DNA of 52,744 nucleotides from Deinococcales bacterium (GCA_025359505.1 JANYHH010000039.1:1-52744); one strand, 5' to 3'; positions 40,070 through 48,817 are shown, counted from the stretch's first letter. Numbers and translations: made by a program. The notes: a model not told the origin generated them from the letters alone.

Positions 40070-41143
40070 ATGACCACAATTCCCAATTCCCGCCCGCAAA
40101 TCACCAGCCTCGAGTGGCGACAGTTCGAGCGCATCGGCGCTTGGATCGTGCTGCTGGGCGTTTTCGCAACATTGTTCGGCTTAAGCTGGGATGTCGACTG
40201 GCACAGCAAAGTCGGGCCCGACACCTTCTGGACACTGCCGCACATTTTCGTCTACTCCGGCGCAGCCCTGACCGGTTTCGCCGCGCTAACAGTTGTGTTG
40301 CTCTGCACCTTCAGCCCGCGCCAAACCGGTTGGATCAGCATCCTCAGCGGACGCTTCCACGCACCACTCGGTTTCATCGTCGCGGGCTTCGGCGCGTTCG
40401 GTTTTCTGTCGTTTGGGCTGTTCGACCAGTGGTGGCACACGATTTTCGGCTTCGATGTCAGCATCAGTTCGCCGCCGCATCTCGGACTGATTTTGAGTGA
40501 CATCCTCAGCATGGTCGGCTGCGCCCTAATCTTCGCTCGAGGTCAGCGTACACACACCGTCGGCATTAGCGTCGCCACCGGACTGGCGGTCGCGTTTACG
40601 CTACCGTTCGTGATCGCCATTTTCAGCGACTTCGGCTTTGTGCTGCCACTGCTGGGCTTGCAAGCCGTGCTGATCCCATTGGCGATGCTGTTCGTTGTCT
40701 CGAGCAGCCGCCAACCGATTGCAGCGCTGCTGATGGCGGTCACACTCGTCGGCTTTCGCTGGTTGGCGGAACAAGTCTTCCCGAGCATGACCCTCGCTTA
40801 TGCCAACAGTCTGGGGTTCTCGCCCCGCGACGGCTCGAGCCTCAGCCCAGCCTTGCCGGTACTGATTCCGTGGCTGAGCCTCGCCGCTGGGGTGGCGGTC
40901 AGTGCATTGCTGAGCTTTTGGAAAATCCGCAAGCTGCCGATCATCTGGGGAGTGCTGATTGCCGGACTGATCGCCGCACCGACGCTGTACTCAGACTCGA
41001 GCCTGATCCCGATGCAAGGCGGGTCAGTGCTGCTGCTGATTCCGATTGCCTTTGTAGGCGCGTTAAGCGCGTGGCTCGGTTGGCAGCTCGGCGTGGTCGC
41101 CCGCCACGCCAACCCAGAGCCGCTGGCTCGAGCAAACCCGTGA
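40070..41143 (+). CDS. Unknown polytopic membrane protein
   Basis: This 357-residue inner-membrane protein has about nine helices and no family name that I recognise. It carries conserved-looking His and Trp residues at membrane edges: DVDWHSKVGPDTFWTLPHIF (about 42-60), FDQWWHTIFGFDV (about 118-130) and SSPPHLGLILSD (about 133-144). The repeated His in such positions suggests metal or haem contact. It starts after AAAGGAG. Its TGA overlaps the GTG of the next gene, which encodes a YtkA/FixH-like exported protein, so the two probably work as one complex. A copper- or redox-related role is inference only. Confidence 0.8.
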   Translation: MTTIPNSRPQITSLEWRQFERIGAWIVLLGVFATLFGLSWDVDWHSKVGPDTFWTLPHIFVYSGAALTGFAALTVVLLCTFSPRQTGWISILSGRFHAPLGFIVAGFGAFGFLSFGLFDQWWHTIFGFDVSISSPPHLGLILSDILSMVGCALIFARGQRTHTVGISVATGLAVAFTLPFVIAIFSDFGFVLPLLGLQAVLIPLAMLFVVSSSRQPIAALLMAVTLVGFRWLAEQVFPSMTLAYANSLGFSPRDGSSLSPALPVLIPWLSLAAGVAVSALLSFWKIRKLPIIWGVLIAGLIAAPTLYSDSSLIPMQGGSVLLLIPIAFVGALSAWLGWQLGVVARHANPEPLARANP

Positions 41144-41646
41144 GGCGCTGGTTGATCGCGTTGCTGATCTCGAGCCTATGTGGAGTCGGACTGGCAGCGC
41201 CGCTGAAACACACCCAGCAACTCGAGCTGGATGGGTTTCAGATAACTGTCGGTTTCACCGAGTGGCCACTGCAAGCCGAGCGCTCGCTCGACATGACCTT
41301 CAATCCCGAGGGCGGGATCGCTGGCAAAGCAGTGTTGGCGCGCTTTGTCAAACCCGATGGTACACAGTGGGGTGAAGCGCGACCACTGCCGCGTTTCCCC
41401 AGAGACCGCACGATGTGGGGATATGACAGCGCCGCGCTGCCAATCGAGGGCAACTGGAGATTAGAGCTGAGCGTGGGTAATCAAAAGGCTATGTTGCCAC
41501 TGACCGTCCTCGAGCGCCCAGCGGGCCCGCCGGGCAACCTGATTACCGCACTGGCAATGATCCCAGTCCTCGCGGTGTTTATGCTGGCACTCCGCGCTTG
41601 GCTGCGCGTCAAACCGCTGCGGCAACTCGAGTCCAAAAACTGGTGA
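41140..41646 (+). CDS. YtkA/FixH-like membrane-anchored exported protein
   Basis: This 168-residue protein has a signal peptide (WLIALLISSLCGVGLA), an Ig-like domain of about 100 residues (LDGFQITVGFTEWPLQ, LARFVKPDG, LPIEGNWRLELSVG) and a C-terminal membrane helix (LITALAMIPVLAVFMLAL) with a basic tail. The domain pattern fits YtkA/FixH-like proteins, several of which handle copper or assist oxidases. The GTG start at 41140 overlaps the upstream stop (GTGA), which shows tight coupling with the polytopic membrane protein. The frame is open further upstream, but those residues lie inside the previous gene. Confidence 0.75.
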   Translation: MRRWLIALLISSLCGVGLAAPLKHTQQLELDGFQITVGFTEWPLQAERSLDMTFNPEGGIAGKAVLARFVKPDGTQWGEARPLPRFPRDRTMWGYDSAALPIEGNWRLELSVGNQKAMLPLTVLERPAGPPGNLITALAMIPVLAVFMLALRAWLRVKPLRQLESKNW

Positions 41647-41670
41647 TGAAACCCAAGCAGGCTGGCTCGA

Positions 41671-41740
41671 GGCAATAAAAACGCGCCCCTTCTGGGCGCT
41701 GATAAACGAAAATATAGCACAGTATGCAGCATTCGTCAAC
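41671..41740 (-). repeat. 70-bp terminator-bearing repeat, copy B
   Basis: This is the second copy of the element at 38960-39029. On the minus strand it has TTGACG (41739-41734), 17 bases, TATATT (41716-41711), then a GCGCCC hairpin (41699-41683) and a TTTTTATT tract. It too lies at a convergent gene junction. The two copies differ in the loop, near the stem base and at the outer edges. Confidence 0.75.
41683..41699 (-). terminator. Terminator inside repeat copy B
   Basis: GCGCCC and GGGCGC flank a five-base loop, followed by a T-tract on the minus strand. It would end transcription coming from the minus-strand gene at 41901-42389. Confidence 0.65.
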
Positions 41741-41900
41741 CACATTCGCCTGATATCCAGCCGAAAGTCTGCATATCACCGTCCCAACCACATTTTACTG
41801 AGCGAACCGATTCCTGCCAATGCCCCGAGTTCGTGCGTGGAACGCATCTGATCAGCTTCACAGTCACCTCGAGCAGGGTTGTGGAACCCCAACGGTAGGT

Positions 41901-42389
41901 TTACGCCTTCAACCACGCCTCGAGTACGGGGTCGACGCGGATGCGCCAATTGCTGGTTGTGGCAACGGCAATAATTTTGCGTGCGACCGCTTTTGGATTG
42001 CGCCCAAGTGGAATAATCGGTATGTACGAACGCCCATCCAAGCGCATGCTCAGGCGAGACCGCCCGAACCCAGCGTCTGATTCGAGGGTGAGACTATGCA
42101 CGTGCGCCCATTGAATTCCGATGCGGCCTTCGTGACGTGAAAAGGTGAGACTCCAGAGTCCTATTCCTTGATCGGTCAGGGTGAGTGGCACGCAATCCAA
42201 CGCGAATCGCAGCAACCAGTAAAACCCGAACAGGGACAAGGCGAGGACAGTCACCCCAAACGTGATGACTACCAAAGTGGGTTTTGGAGCCGTGGATAGC
42301 CCCGAACCGTTGATGAGAGCGTGGCTGGCCCACCACATCGCCATCGGTATCACAAACCAGAGCGGATTCGGGTAGATGACCTCTTTCAC
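41901..42389 (-). CDS. Membrane protein with PH-like domain
   Basis: This 162-residue protein has two N-terminal membrane helices (PLWFVIPMAMWWASHAL and LVVITFGVTVLALSLFGFYWLLRFAL). A cytoplasmic beta-rich domain follows (about 70-140): LTLTDQGIGLWSL, GIQWAHVHSLTLESD and RSYIPIIPLG. The order is that of bacterial PH-domain membrane proteins, function unknown. There is no operon partner. Confidence 0.65.
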   Translation of the reverse strand: MKEVIYPNPLWFVIPMAMWWASHALINGSGLSTAPKPTLVVITFGVTVLALSLFGFYWLLRFALDCVPLTLTDQGIGLWSLTFSRHEGRIGIQWAHVHSLTLESDAGFGRSRLSMRLDGRSYIPIIPLGRNPKAVARKIIAVATTSNWRIRVDPVLEAWLKA

Positions 42390-42606
42390 AACGCTCAGTT
42401 TAGCTTTGTTCGACGGCTCGAGAAGGCGCGGACTTTGCGGTGCTTTTCCATCCCCTCAAGACCAATGTTCGCGTCTCGCAGCTCGTAACCGTCAATCGTT
42501 ATTGAAACTCAGGTGTGGTTGACCCGTCAGCGAGTTCGCTAGGCCAGAAGTGTGGCGCTGTGGTCGCTGAGGGCACGCAATCCCGGTTATTAATGTTGCT
42601 GTTTTT

Positions 42607-42840
42607 TCACGGGCGACCAGGATTTTTAGGGGGGATTATTTTTTTTATTTCTAGCGGCTTCTTTTCTGGAGTCGAAGAGAATTGTATCCCTAACCCAATT
42701 GATGCAATTGCAAAAATAACGAGGGTAATAGGTTTTATTGGACTTCCTTTTGAAAAACCGATCATTGCTGCAATTGGGACTATGATCCCCAAGGCAATCA
42801 AGAAGTAGTCTAATGTTTGTTGTGTCACGTTTATTAACAT
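42607..42840 (-). CDS. Small AT-rich putative membrane protein
   Basis: This possible protein of 77 residues has two hydrophobic helices (TLDYFLIALGIIVPIAAMIGF and ITLVIFAIASIGLGIQF) and a basic, Pro-rich tail. Its DNA is clearly richer in AT than its surroundings and lacks CTCGAG, which points to foreign origin. No ribosome binding site precedes ATG 42840, and the upstream overlapping frame looks like the body of another protein. The two may be pieces of one frameshifted gene. Confidence 0.4.
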   Translation of the reverse strand: MLINVTQQTLDYFLIALGIIVPIAAMIGFSKGSPIKPITLVIFAIASIGLGIQFSSTPEKKPLEIKKIIPPKNPGRP

Positions 42841-43111
42841 ACAGCGACACCAGCACATGGTCAAGCGATACTGACTGCCGCGTTTTTTGTTCCACGAATC
42901 CCAAGGTTTCAATCAAATTCAGTTCGTGATTCACGCAATCCGTTCGCAGGTTTGAATCAATTGACATCAGCTTCGCAGGTGATGAACGCAGTTTATCGAC
43001 CAGCGACTCGAGATCGATGATTTCGCGTGCCGAACGATGTTTCTCGAGGATCGCTTTGAAGCGGTTGCCAGTTCGTTCTTGCTTTGGGTCGTCACGGTTT
43101 AGACGCTTCAC
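42790..43111 (-). pseudogene. Fragment of an unknown protein downstream of rarA
   Basis: From GTG 43111, inside the end of rarA, the minus strand encodes a protein-like stretch of about 100 residues (GNRFKAILEKHRSAREIIDLE, KLMSIDSNLRTDCVNHELNLIE, SVSLDHVLVSLYVN). After that the same frame turns into an out-of-frame reading of the hydrophobic sequence at 42607-42840. It is probably a remnant or a frameshifted gene. I cannot name the family. Confidence 0.4.
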
Positions 43112-44375
43112 CAAACCTCGCCCGCAGCCCCTCGAGCCGCTCGCGCACCTTGGCTTCCCAGCCCTCGCCCGTCGCCTCAAAAAGCCGTGCGCCCTCGAGA
43201 CCGTCCGGCAGGTAGCGCTGCGCGAAACTGCCGTCCGGGTCATCGAAGTAATACGCATACGCCGTGCCGTACCCGAGGCTTTTCATGTAACTGGTCGGCG
43301 CGTTCCGCAGGTGCAGCGGCACTTGACCCGCACCGTGCGCCTCGACCGCCTCGAGCGTGGCTTTCCACGCCGTGTACACGCTGTTGCTCTTCGGTGCGAG
43401 CGCGAGGTACACGACCGCCTGCGCCAGTGCCAAATCCCCTTCGGGCGACCCGAGAAAGTCCTGCGCCTGCTGCGCCGCCATCGCAATTTTCAGCGCGTTC
43501 GGGTCAGCCAAACCGATATCCTCCGACGCCATCCGCACGATGCGTCGCGCAACATAGCCCGGATGCGCCCCGCCCGCGATCATTCGCGCCAACCAGTACA
43601 GCGCCCCGTCGACGTGCGAGGCCCGCACGGATTTGTGCAAGGCGCTAATCAGGTTATAAAAATCCTCGCCGTTCTTGTCCATACTGGCGACCTGCGCCCC
43701 AACCGCGTCCCTGACCGCCTCGAGCGTCACGTGCATACCCATCTGCGCCGCGACCTCTAACGCGGTTAGGGCTTTGCGGGCGTCGCCGTCTGTCACGGCT
43801 GCCAGATGCTCGAGCGCGTCCTCGTCGGCTGTCACGTCCGGCAACCCTCGAGCGTCAGACAGGGCGCGATGCAAGAGCTTGACGATCTCCACGTTCGGGA
43901 TCGGCTCGAGTTTCAGTGTGCGAGCGCGGCTTCTGAGCGCGGGGTTGACCTCGAAACTCGGGTTCTCCGTGGTCGCACCGATCAGGATCAGCAAACCTGA
44001 CTCTACGTGCGGCAGTAGCGCGTCCTGCTGCGCCTTGTTGAAGCGGTGAATCTCATCTAAGAACAGCACGCTGCTCCGCCCCATGTTGCGGCTCGCCTCA
44101 GCCGTGACGACGATCTCGCGCACGTCCTTGACGCCTGCACCGACCGCCGATAACGCAAAAAACTGCGCCCCAGCCAGCCCTGCCACGAGCCGCGCCAGCG
44201 TCGTCTTACCGCAACCCGGCGGCCCCCACAGAATCAGACTGCTCAGTTTGCCCCGCTCGAGCATCAACCGCAGCGGCTTGCCCGCCCCGACCAGATGCGT
44301 CTGTCCGACGACCTCCTCGAGACCAGCAGGTCGCATCCGCTCCGCGAGCGGCGCGGCGTGAGCGAAAAGCGTCAT
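43092..44375 (-). CDS. rarA: Replication-associated recombination protein A
   Basis: This is a 427-residue AAA+ ATPase of the RarA/MgsA/WRNIP1 family, which acts at stalled replication forks. It opens with the family's [17 protein letters not shown]. It has Walker A GPPGCGKT (51-58) and Walker [23 protein letters not shown] (Asp107-Glu108). Sensor 1 is in [20 protein letters not shown], with the tetramerisation domain ([24 protein letters not shown]) and C-terminal [13 protein letters not shown] after it. Length is normal. TAGAAT ends six bases before ATG 44375, so the mRNA is probably leaderless. Confidence 0.95.
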   Translation of the reverse strand: MTLFAHAAPLAERMRPAGLEEVVGQTHLVGAGKPLRLMLERGKLSSLILWGPPGCGKTTLARLVAGLAGAQFFALSAVGAGVKDVREIVVTAEASRNMGRSSVLFLDEIHRFNKAQQDALLPHVESGLLILIGATTENPSFEVNPALRSRARTLKLEPIPNVEIVKLLHRALSDARGLPDVTADEDALEHLAAVTDGDARKALTALEVAAQMGMHVTLEAVRDAVGAQVASMDKNGEDFYNLISALHKSVRASHVDGALYWLARMIAGGAHPGYVARRIVRMASEDIGLADPNALKIAMAAQQAQDFLGSPEGDLALAQAVVYLALAPKSNSVYTAWKATLEAVEAHGAGQVPLHLRNAPTSYMKSLGYGTAYAYYFDDPDGSFAQRYLPDGLEGARLFEATGEGWEAKVRERLEGLRARFGEASKP

Positions 44376-44381
44376 GGGCGG

Positions 44382-44387
44382 ATTCTA
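44382..44387 (-). promoter_or_regulatory. -10 box, leaderless rarA
   Basis: TAGAAT on the minus strand ends six bases before ATG 44375, the same box and spacing as for mqnA. Confidence 0.5.
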
Positions 44388-44488
44388 CCGCCGCTCGAGC
44401 ATAGCCAAGGTGTAATCGGGTCGGCTCGAGCGATAGCGTTTAATGCTCGAGCCTCATTACGCTTTTGGCGTGGGGCTGCGCGGTGGCA

Positions 44489-44514
44489 GGGCTTGCTACT
44501 GCAAGCCCCTACGG
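44489..44514. repeat. CCCTACGG hairpin-family element
   Basis: GGGCTTGC (44489-44496), loop TACT, GCAAGCCC (44501-44508) and then CTACGG. The element at 52491-52516 has the same layout with one compensated C-G to T-A pair, which supports a conserved stem. Confidence 0.65.
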
Positions 44515-44719
44515 TTGATCGGTGACGCGTCCAATAAATTTTGGAGCCTCGAGCCACGTCCTCAACACAGGTATTCCTCGAGCAATTGAAAAGAACTTGC
44601 TTTTCACTTTTGCCCTTCGCCTTTTGCCTGCCCTTCAGGTGTTCCTCGAGCAGTTGAGGCGATGCTTGAAAGGGGAGTGGTATTGTCCGTAGCGCATTCA
44701 ATTCTTGGAGGTTTCACCC

Positions 44720-46015
44720 ATGACGTATCAAAAAATTGTCGTGCCAGCGGGCGAAAAGATCACCATGCAAAACGGGATGCTGAGCGTTCCCGATCACCCG
44801 ATCGTGCCGTTCATTGAAGGTGACGGCACGGGCGCGGACATCTGGGCTGCCTCGGTGCGCGTGTTGGACGCGGCTGTGGAAAAAGCTTACGGCGGCAAGA
44901 AGAAGATTAGCTGGATGGAAGTCTACGCGGGCGACAAAGCCAACGAGGTCTACAATGAAATCGTCTGGCTGCCCGAGGAGACCAACACCGCGATCCGCGA
45001 GTATCTGGTCGGCATCAAGGGCCCGCTGACCACGCCCGTCGGTGGCGGCATCCGCAGCATCAACGTCGCGCTGCGCCAGATTTTAGATCTGTACGCCTGC
45101 CTGCGCCCAGTCCAGTACTTTGACGGCGTACCCAGCCCCGTCAAGCAACCCGAGCTGGTCGACATGGTGATCTTCAGGGAGAACACCGAGGACATCTACG
45201 CGGGTATCGAATTTCAGGCGGGCACGCCCGAAGTGAAAAAGCTGCTCGAGTTCCTGCAAACTGAAATGAAGGTCACGCAGATTCGCTTCCCTGACTCCTC
45301 GAGCCTCGGCATCAAGCCCGTCTCCAAAGAGGGTACGGAGCGCTTGGTCAGGGCTGCGCTCGAGTACGCGATTGCGAACAAGCGTAAATCGGTGACGCTC
45401 GTTCACAAGGGCAACATCATGAAGTTCACCGAAGGCAGCTTCAAAAACTGGGGCTACGCGTTAGCCGAGCGCGAGTTTGGCCCTTCCGTGTACACGTGGT
45501 CGCAATGGGAGCGCACCAAAGCCGCCAGTGGCGAGTCAGTTGCCAATAGTGAACAGAGCGCGGCGCTCGAGTCGGGCAAGATTCTGGTCAAGGATTCCAT
45601 CGCCGATGCGTTCCTGCAACAGATTCTCTTGCGCCCGAGCGAATACGACGTGGTGGCGACGCTGAACCTCAACGGCGATTACCTCTCGGACGCACTCGCC
45701 GCGCAAGTCGGCGGCATCGGCATTGCGCCCGGCGCGAACATCAATTACATGACCGGCACGGCTGTTTTTGAAGCCACGCACGGCACGGCTCCCAAGTACG
45801 CGGGGCAGGATAAGGTCAATCCCTCGAGCGTGATTCTGAGCGGCGAGATGATGCTGCGTTACTTTGGTTGGACCCAAGCGGCGGATCTGATCGTCGCCAG
45901 TTTGAAGAAGACGATTGGTCAGAAGCGCGTGACCTACGACTTTCACCGCTTGATGGATGGCGCGACGCTGCTCAAATGCAGCGAGTTTGGTAGCGCGATG
46001 ATCGAGAATATGTAA
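44720..46015 (+). CDS. icd: NADP-dependent isocitrate dehydrogenase
   Basis: This enzyme of 431 residues converts isocitrate to 2-oxoglutarate in the TCA cycle. It shows [12 protein letters not shown], the substrate loop [13 protein letters not shown] with the Ser that is phosphorylated in Escherichia coli, [44 protein letters not shown] and a late [11 protein letters not shown]. The dinucleotide-binding C-terminal part suits the NADP type. GGAGG at 44707-44711 lies eight bases before ATG 44720, which I prefer over GTG-like starts upstream. A strong terminator follows at 46036-46064. Aconitase, the previous step of the cycle, is encoded 3.7 kb downstream on the same strand. Confidence 0.95.
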   Translation: MTYQKIVVPAGEKITMQNGMLSVPDHPIVPFIEGDGTGADIWAASVRVLDAAVEKAYGGKKKISWMEVYAGDKANEVYNEIVWLPEETNTAIREYLVGIKGPLTTPVGGGIRSINVALRQILDLYACLRPVQYFDGVPSPVKQPELVDMVIFRENTEDIYAGIEFQAGTPEVKKLLEFLQTEMKVTQIRFPDSSSLGIKPVSKEGTERLVRAALEYAIANKRKSVTLVHKGNIMKFTEGSFKNWGYALAEREFGPSVYTWSQWERTKAASGESVANSEQSAALESGKILVKDSIADAFLQQILLRPSEYDVVATLNLNGDYLSDALAAQVGGIGIAPGANINYMTGTAVFEATHGTAPKYAGQDKVNPSSVILSGEMMLRYFGWTQAADLIVASLKKTIGQKRVTYDFHRLMDGATLLKCSEFGSAMIENM

Positions 46016-46035
46016 ACCGCGACACCCGCAGCCAG

Positions 46036-46064
46036 AACCTCGAGCATCACGCTCGAGGTTTTTG
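46036..46064 (+). terminator. Terminator of icd
   Basis: A ten-base perfect stem (aacctcgagc / gctcgaggtt) with a five-base loop is followed by TTTTT within the right arm and beyond. Both arms contain CTCGAG. The T-tract runs straight into the -10 box of the next gene. Confidence 0.88.
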
Positions 46065-46070
46065 GTTTTG

Positions 46071-46076
46071 TACAGT
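46071..46076 (+). promoter_or_regulatory. -10 box, leaderless hypothetical gene
   Basis: TACAGT ends five bases before ATG 46082 and begins directly after the icd terminator. Confidence 0.5.
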
Positions 46077-46081
46077 GAGCC

Positions 46082-46627
46082 ATGAATCTGCTCGGCATGG
46101 AACACGCGGTCTTCGGGCAGCTCGAGTACGACGAGGATACGTCCTGCTGGAAATGCGTGCTGCCGATCCCAGCGTGCTTATCTCGAGCAAATGGGGAGCA
46201 AGTATTTTACCTTGCGATCACCGCCCCAGACCTCGAGCCGCCCAGTGATGCGGCTGTAGAGCTTTGGGCGGATTTGCAGAGTCGCCCAGCCGAGTTTTCA
46301 GGTTTCCTCGAGCAGGCAATTTTTGCGGCGTACCAGCGCGATCTGCCGCACTACCAATCCACGATGGGCGCAGAAGCACTGGCTCTGGCCGTGCCAGATT
46401 TGACTCGAGCGGAACTGGTCTGGCAGTACGTTGGGCTGCACGACCATCTGATTCGACCAGTCGCGGACGGCGAGGCGCAACTGCTGATCGGGTTGACCGC
46501 CGCATGGCGCAGGGAGTGGGGCATGGATCTAGTGTTTCGCAAGGATCAGCTTGGAGTTGGTGAGGGTCACACGGTGTGGGAAGAGCTGTTGCACTTTGAA
46601 TTGCCAGCGCAGCCAACTCGAGTGTGA
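46082..46627 (+). CDS. Hypothetical protein, 181 residues
   Basis: This soluble protein opens with FGQLEYDEDTSCWKCVLPI, a pattern seen in small uncharacterised proteins of the DUF6985-like sort, and is then mostly helical (LWADLQSRPAEFSGFLEQAIFAAYQRD). Trp and acidic residues recur. No catalytic motif, signal peptide or membrane segment is seen. It is transcribed from its own TACAGT box, right after the icd terminator, and faces the convergent hydrolase gene 13 bases beyond its end. Function unknown. Confidence 0.65.
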   Translation: MNLLGMEHAVFGQLEYDEDTSCWKCVLPIPACLSRANGEQVFYLAITAPDLEPPSDAAVELWADLQSRPAEFSGFLEQAIFAAYQRDLPHYQSTMGAEALALAVPDLTRAELVWQYVGLHDHLIRPVADGEAQLLIGLTAAWRREWGMDLVFRKDQLGVGEGHTVWEELLHFELPAQPTRV

Positions 46628-46640
46628 AAACAGCAATCGT

Positions 46641-47876
46641 TCAAGGAGTCGCGCTGAACGTCACTTGCCGCAAACCATCCTGCGCGGGTAGCAAATCCCT
46701 TGAAAAATCATCGCCCTCGAGTCGCTGCAAATACTCGAGCAGCGCGGTGTTGACGAGCGCTCCCATCCGCGCTGCTGGGACGCTGCCCAGCACGGGTGAG
46801 AAGAGTTTGATCGCGGGGACGTAGTTGAGATCCGTGAAGTTAAAATGCGCCGCTCCGCTCGGCTCGAGCAGATACGCGCCAGCGCCGTTTCGCAGCGGCA
46901 AATCGAACGTTCCGCGCAATGCGAGGTCAGCCCCCGCGACGTTGAATTCCGTGGAAGCCATCACCAGTGCGGGCACGCGCAGCGGCTGAGCGCCGATCCA
47001 CGGTGCGTCCAAAGCGATGATGCCGCGCAGCCCCGCAACGGGCTGGCGTCCAAGCTCAAAAGCGACCATGCCGCCCAAAGAATGCCCACTGACGACGATA
47101 CCGGCGCGATCAGCGAATGGCAATGACGCAATGCCACTTCGCAACCTGTCCAGCACGAAGCGCGTGTCGCGCACCCACCTTCGCAACTGTGGCTCGAGCA
47201 GCGCGTACTGCATTTGCTGCGCCAACTGGCGGCTGGCGGCGCGGTGCTGGGCTAGGGTCGTGGTGTTGCGCTGCGCTTGGTAGCCCGCCTCGAGTTGCTT
47301 GGCGGTCACTTTGAGGTTTTGCTGCAAAGATTTGAGTTGCAGATACGTCGCATCGCGCTGATTGAAGGCAATGCTCGCACCGTTCGCGTCTCGAGCGAGC
47401 AGCGATTCCTCTGGATGACCAATCGAGATCACGACGTACCCGTGACTGGCGAGTTCCTCCATGTTGCTGAAATTCTGCTTCGTGAAAGAACCTTGCCCGT
47501 GATTGAAGATCACCACCCGATGCTTGCCGGGCGCGGCTGGCGCGTCTTGGGCGCTGTGCGAAGCTTGATCGTCACCAATCGCGGGAACACCCTGCACCTC
47601 TTGTATCATCGTCCGCAACGCTGCATCGCTGTACGGCTCGAGCGTCAAGCCAGTTGCGCTGGCAGCCGGATACCAGACATCGAGCGAGATCACTCGAGCC
47701 TCGCCACCGCGCATCGTGCGCGTCGGATCAGTCAGCGTAGTTTCTAAGTAGCCGATGGCGAACGAACCGCTCGGTTTGGGCAGCTCGAGGACGGGTGGGA
47801 ATATCGTCAGTGCGATGGTGGCGGCGGCGATGAGGGTGAGCAGGGTAACGCCGAGACCGATCAAAAATCTTTTCAC
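46641..47876 (-). CDS. Alpha/beta hydrolase, PAF-acetylhydrolase-like
   Basis: This 411-residue protein has an N-terminal membrane anchor or signal peptide (FLIGLGVTLLTLIAAATIALTIF) and an alpha/beta-hydrolase domain. The oxyanion strand VVIFNHGQGS lies at about 121-130. The nucleophile elbow GHSLGG has Ser266, LDAPW follows as the likely acid and GAAHFNF supplies the His. The overall arrangement, with HPEESLLARD after the oxyanion strand and a long helical insert before the elbow (residues about 175-245), resembles plasma platelet-activating-factor acetylhydrolases and dienelactone-hydrolase relatives. It probably hydrolyses a lipid or ester outside the cytoplasm. Confidence 0.85.
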   Translation of the reverse strand: MKRFLIGLGVTLLTLIAAATIALTIFPPVLELPKPSGSFAIGYLETTLTDPTRTMRGGEARVISLDVWYPAASATGLTLEPYSDAALRTMIQEVQGVPAIGDDQASHSAQDAPAAPGKHRVVIFNHGQGSFTKQNFSNMEELASHGYVVISIGHPEESLLARDANGASIAFNQRDATYLQLKSLQQNLKVTAKQLEAGYQAQRNTTTLAQHRAASRQLAQQMQYALLEPQLRRWVRDTRFVLDRLRSGIASLPFADRAGIVVSGHSLGGMVAFELGRQPVAGLRGIIALDAPWIGAQPLRVPALVMASTEFNVAGADLALRGTFDLPLRNGAGAYLLEPSGAAHFNFTDLNYVPAIKLFSPVLGSVPAARMGALVNTALLEYLQRLEGDDFSRDLLPAQDGLRQVTFSATP

Positions 47877-47956
47877 GCCTCGAGTATCGGAGCATCCCTG
47901 CTCAGCTTGATACCCGCGAACCTGAGCAACCTTTTTTGTGCGATGATCCCCTCAGC

Positions 47957-48661
47957 ATGACTCGAGACCTCATCCCGAAGATCGGCGCTTCGATCAGGTA
48001 CTCCAAAACCCTGACGAGCCGCGAATCCATCGCGCTGCTGCACAATCCCAAATACCGCGAGCTAATTCGCTTTTTTATGGCGCAACCCAGCACCGTGCAA
48101 GGTGCGAGTACCGCAACCAATCAATCCGTGCAGCGCACTTATAACTACGTGCAGCGCCTGCTCGAGACGGAGTTTTTAGAAGTCATCAGTCAGCAGCCCC
48201 GAAGTGGACGAGCCATCAAGCATTACCGAGCCACCGCTGAGGATTACTTCGTGCCGTTCGCGCTAACCCAAGCGCTCGGGTACGCCGATCTGCTCGAGCA
48301 GGAACTGCGCCCGCTTCAGAACCAGATGCTGCACGCCTTTGAGCATCACCTCGCGCATCACGATCCGCTCGAGTGGGGCACGCGCTTGTTTTTAGACCCG
48401 AGCGGCTTCACGCATTTGAGCTTCACGCCGAAGGATAACTGGCAGGATTTCTCGTACCTGACGGACTTACTGCGCCCAGACGCGCCCGCGCTTGTTAACT
48501 TCTTGGGCAAAGTCAGCCTGTCAGTCCCGCAAGCCAAAGCCTTGCAGCTCGAGCTGATGCAGCTTTGGAGTAAGTATTACTTCGCGGCACACCTTGCAAC
48601 GGAGGCGGAACACCTCGAGACGTTTGGGGTTGGGTTGAGCCTCGTGCCGCTCGAGGATTGA
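47957..48661 (+). CDS. Winged-helix transcriptional regulator
   Basis: This 234-residue protein has an N-terminal winged-helix DNA-binding region (about 20-90): LTSRESIALLHNPKYRELIRFF, QSVQRTYNYVQRLLETEFLEV and the wing QQPRSGRAIKHYRAT. The pattern matches ArsR-like/GntR-like regulators. The larger C-terminal part (about 95-234) is helical and unassigned. I use ATG 47957; the upstream TTG 47936 adds only seven weakly coding residues. It is divergent from the hydrolase gene by 80 bases and could control it. Confidence 0.75.
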   Translation: MTRDLIPKIGASIRYSKTLTSRESIALLHNPKYRELIRFFMAQPSTVQGASTATNQSVQRTYNYVQRLLETEFLEVISQQPRSGRAIKHYRATAEDYFVPFALTQALGYADLLEQELRPLQNQMLHAFEHHLAHHDPLEWGTRLFLDPSGFTHLSFTPKDNWQDFSYLTDLLRPDAPALVNFLGKVSLSVPQAKALQLELMQLWSKYYFAAHLATEAEHLETFGVGLSLVPLED

Positions 48662-48817
48662 GGTTTGCGCGAGGCTCGAGTTGGCTTTTTGGAATCCGAA
48701 AAGAATGCGTGTAGCTCGAGGTGGCGAGTCACGAAGGTCATTGAGAAAACCCATACCATGATCGCGCTCGAGATTGAAGTGCAAGCGGATGCCAGAGCGG
48801 GTCTCGAGGGGTAGGCT

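Larger units (their letters stand above)
44376..44719. other. Intergenic region between rarA and icd
   Basis: These 340 bases contain the leaderless rarA promoter, a CCCTACGG hairpin element at 44489-44514, and a direct repeat of ggt-ttcctcgagca-ttga (44571-44590 and 44638-44657). The icd ribosome binding site ends it. No gene is visible. Confidence 0.55.

Noticed and set aside
42515-42808. Plus-strand frame of 97 codons with hydrophobic stretches
   Set aside because: It is antisense to the AT-rich membrane-type frame at 42607-42840; hydrophobic codons read hydrophobically on both strands in such DNA, and the minus frame has the better basic tail and topology.
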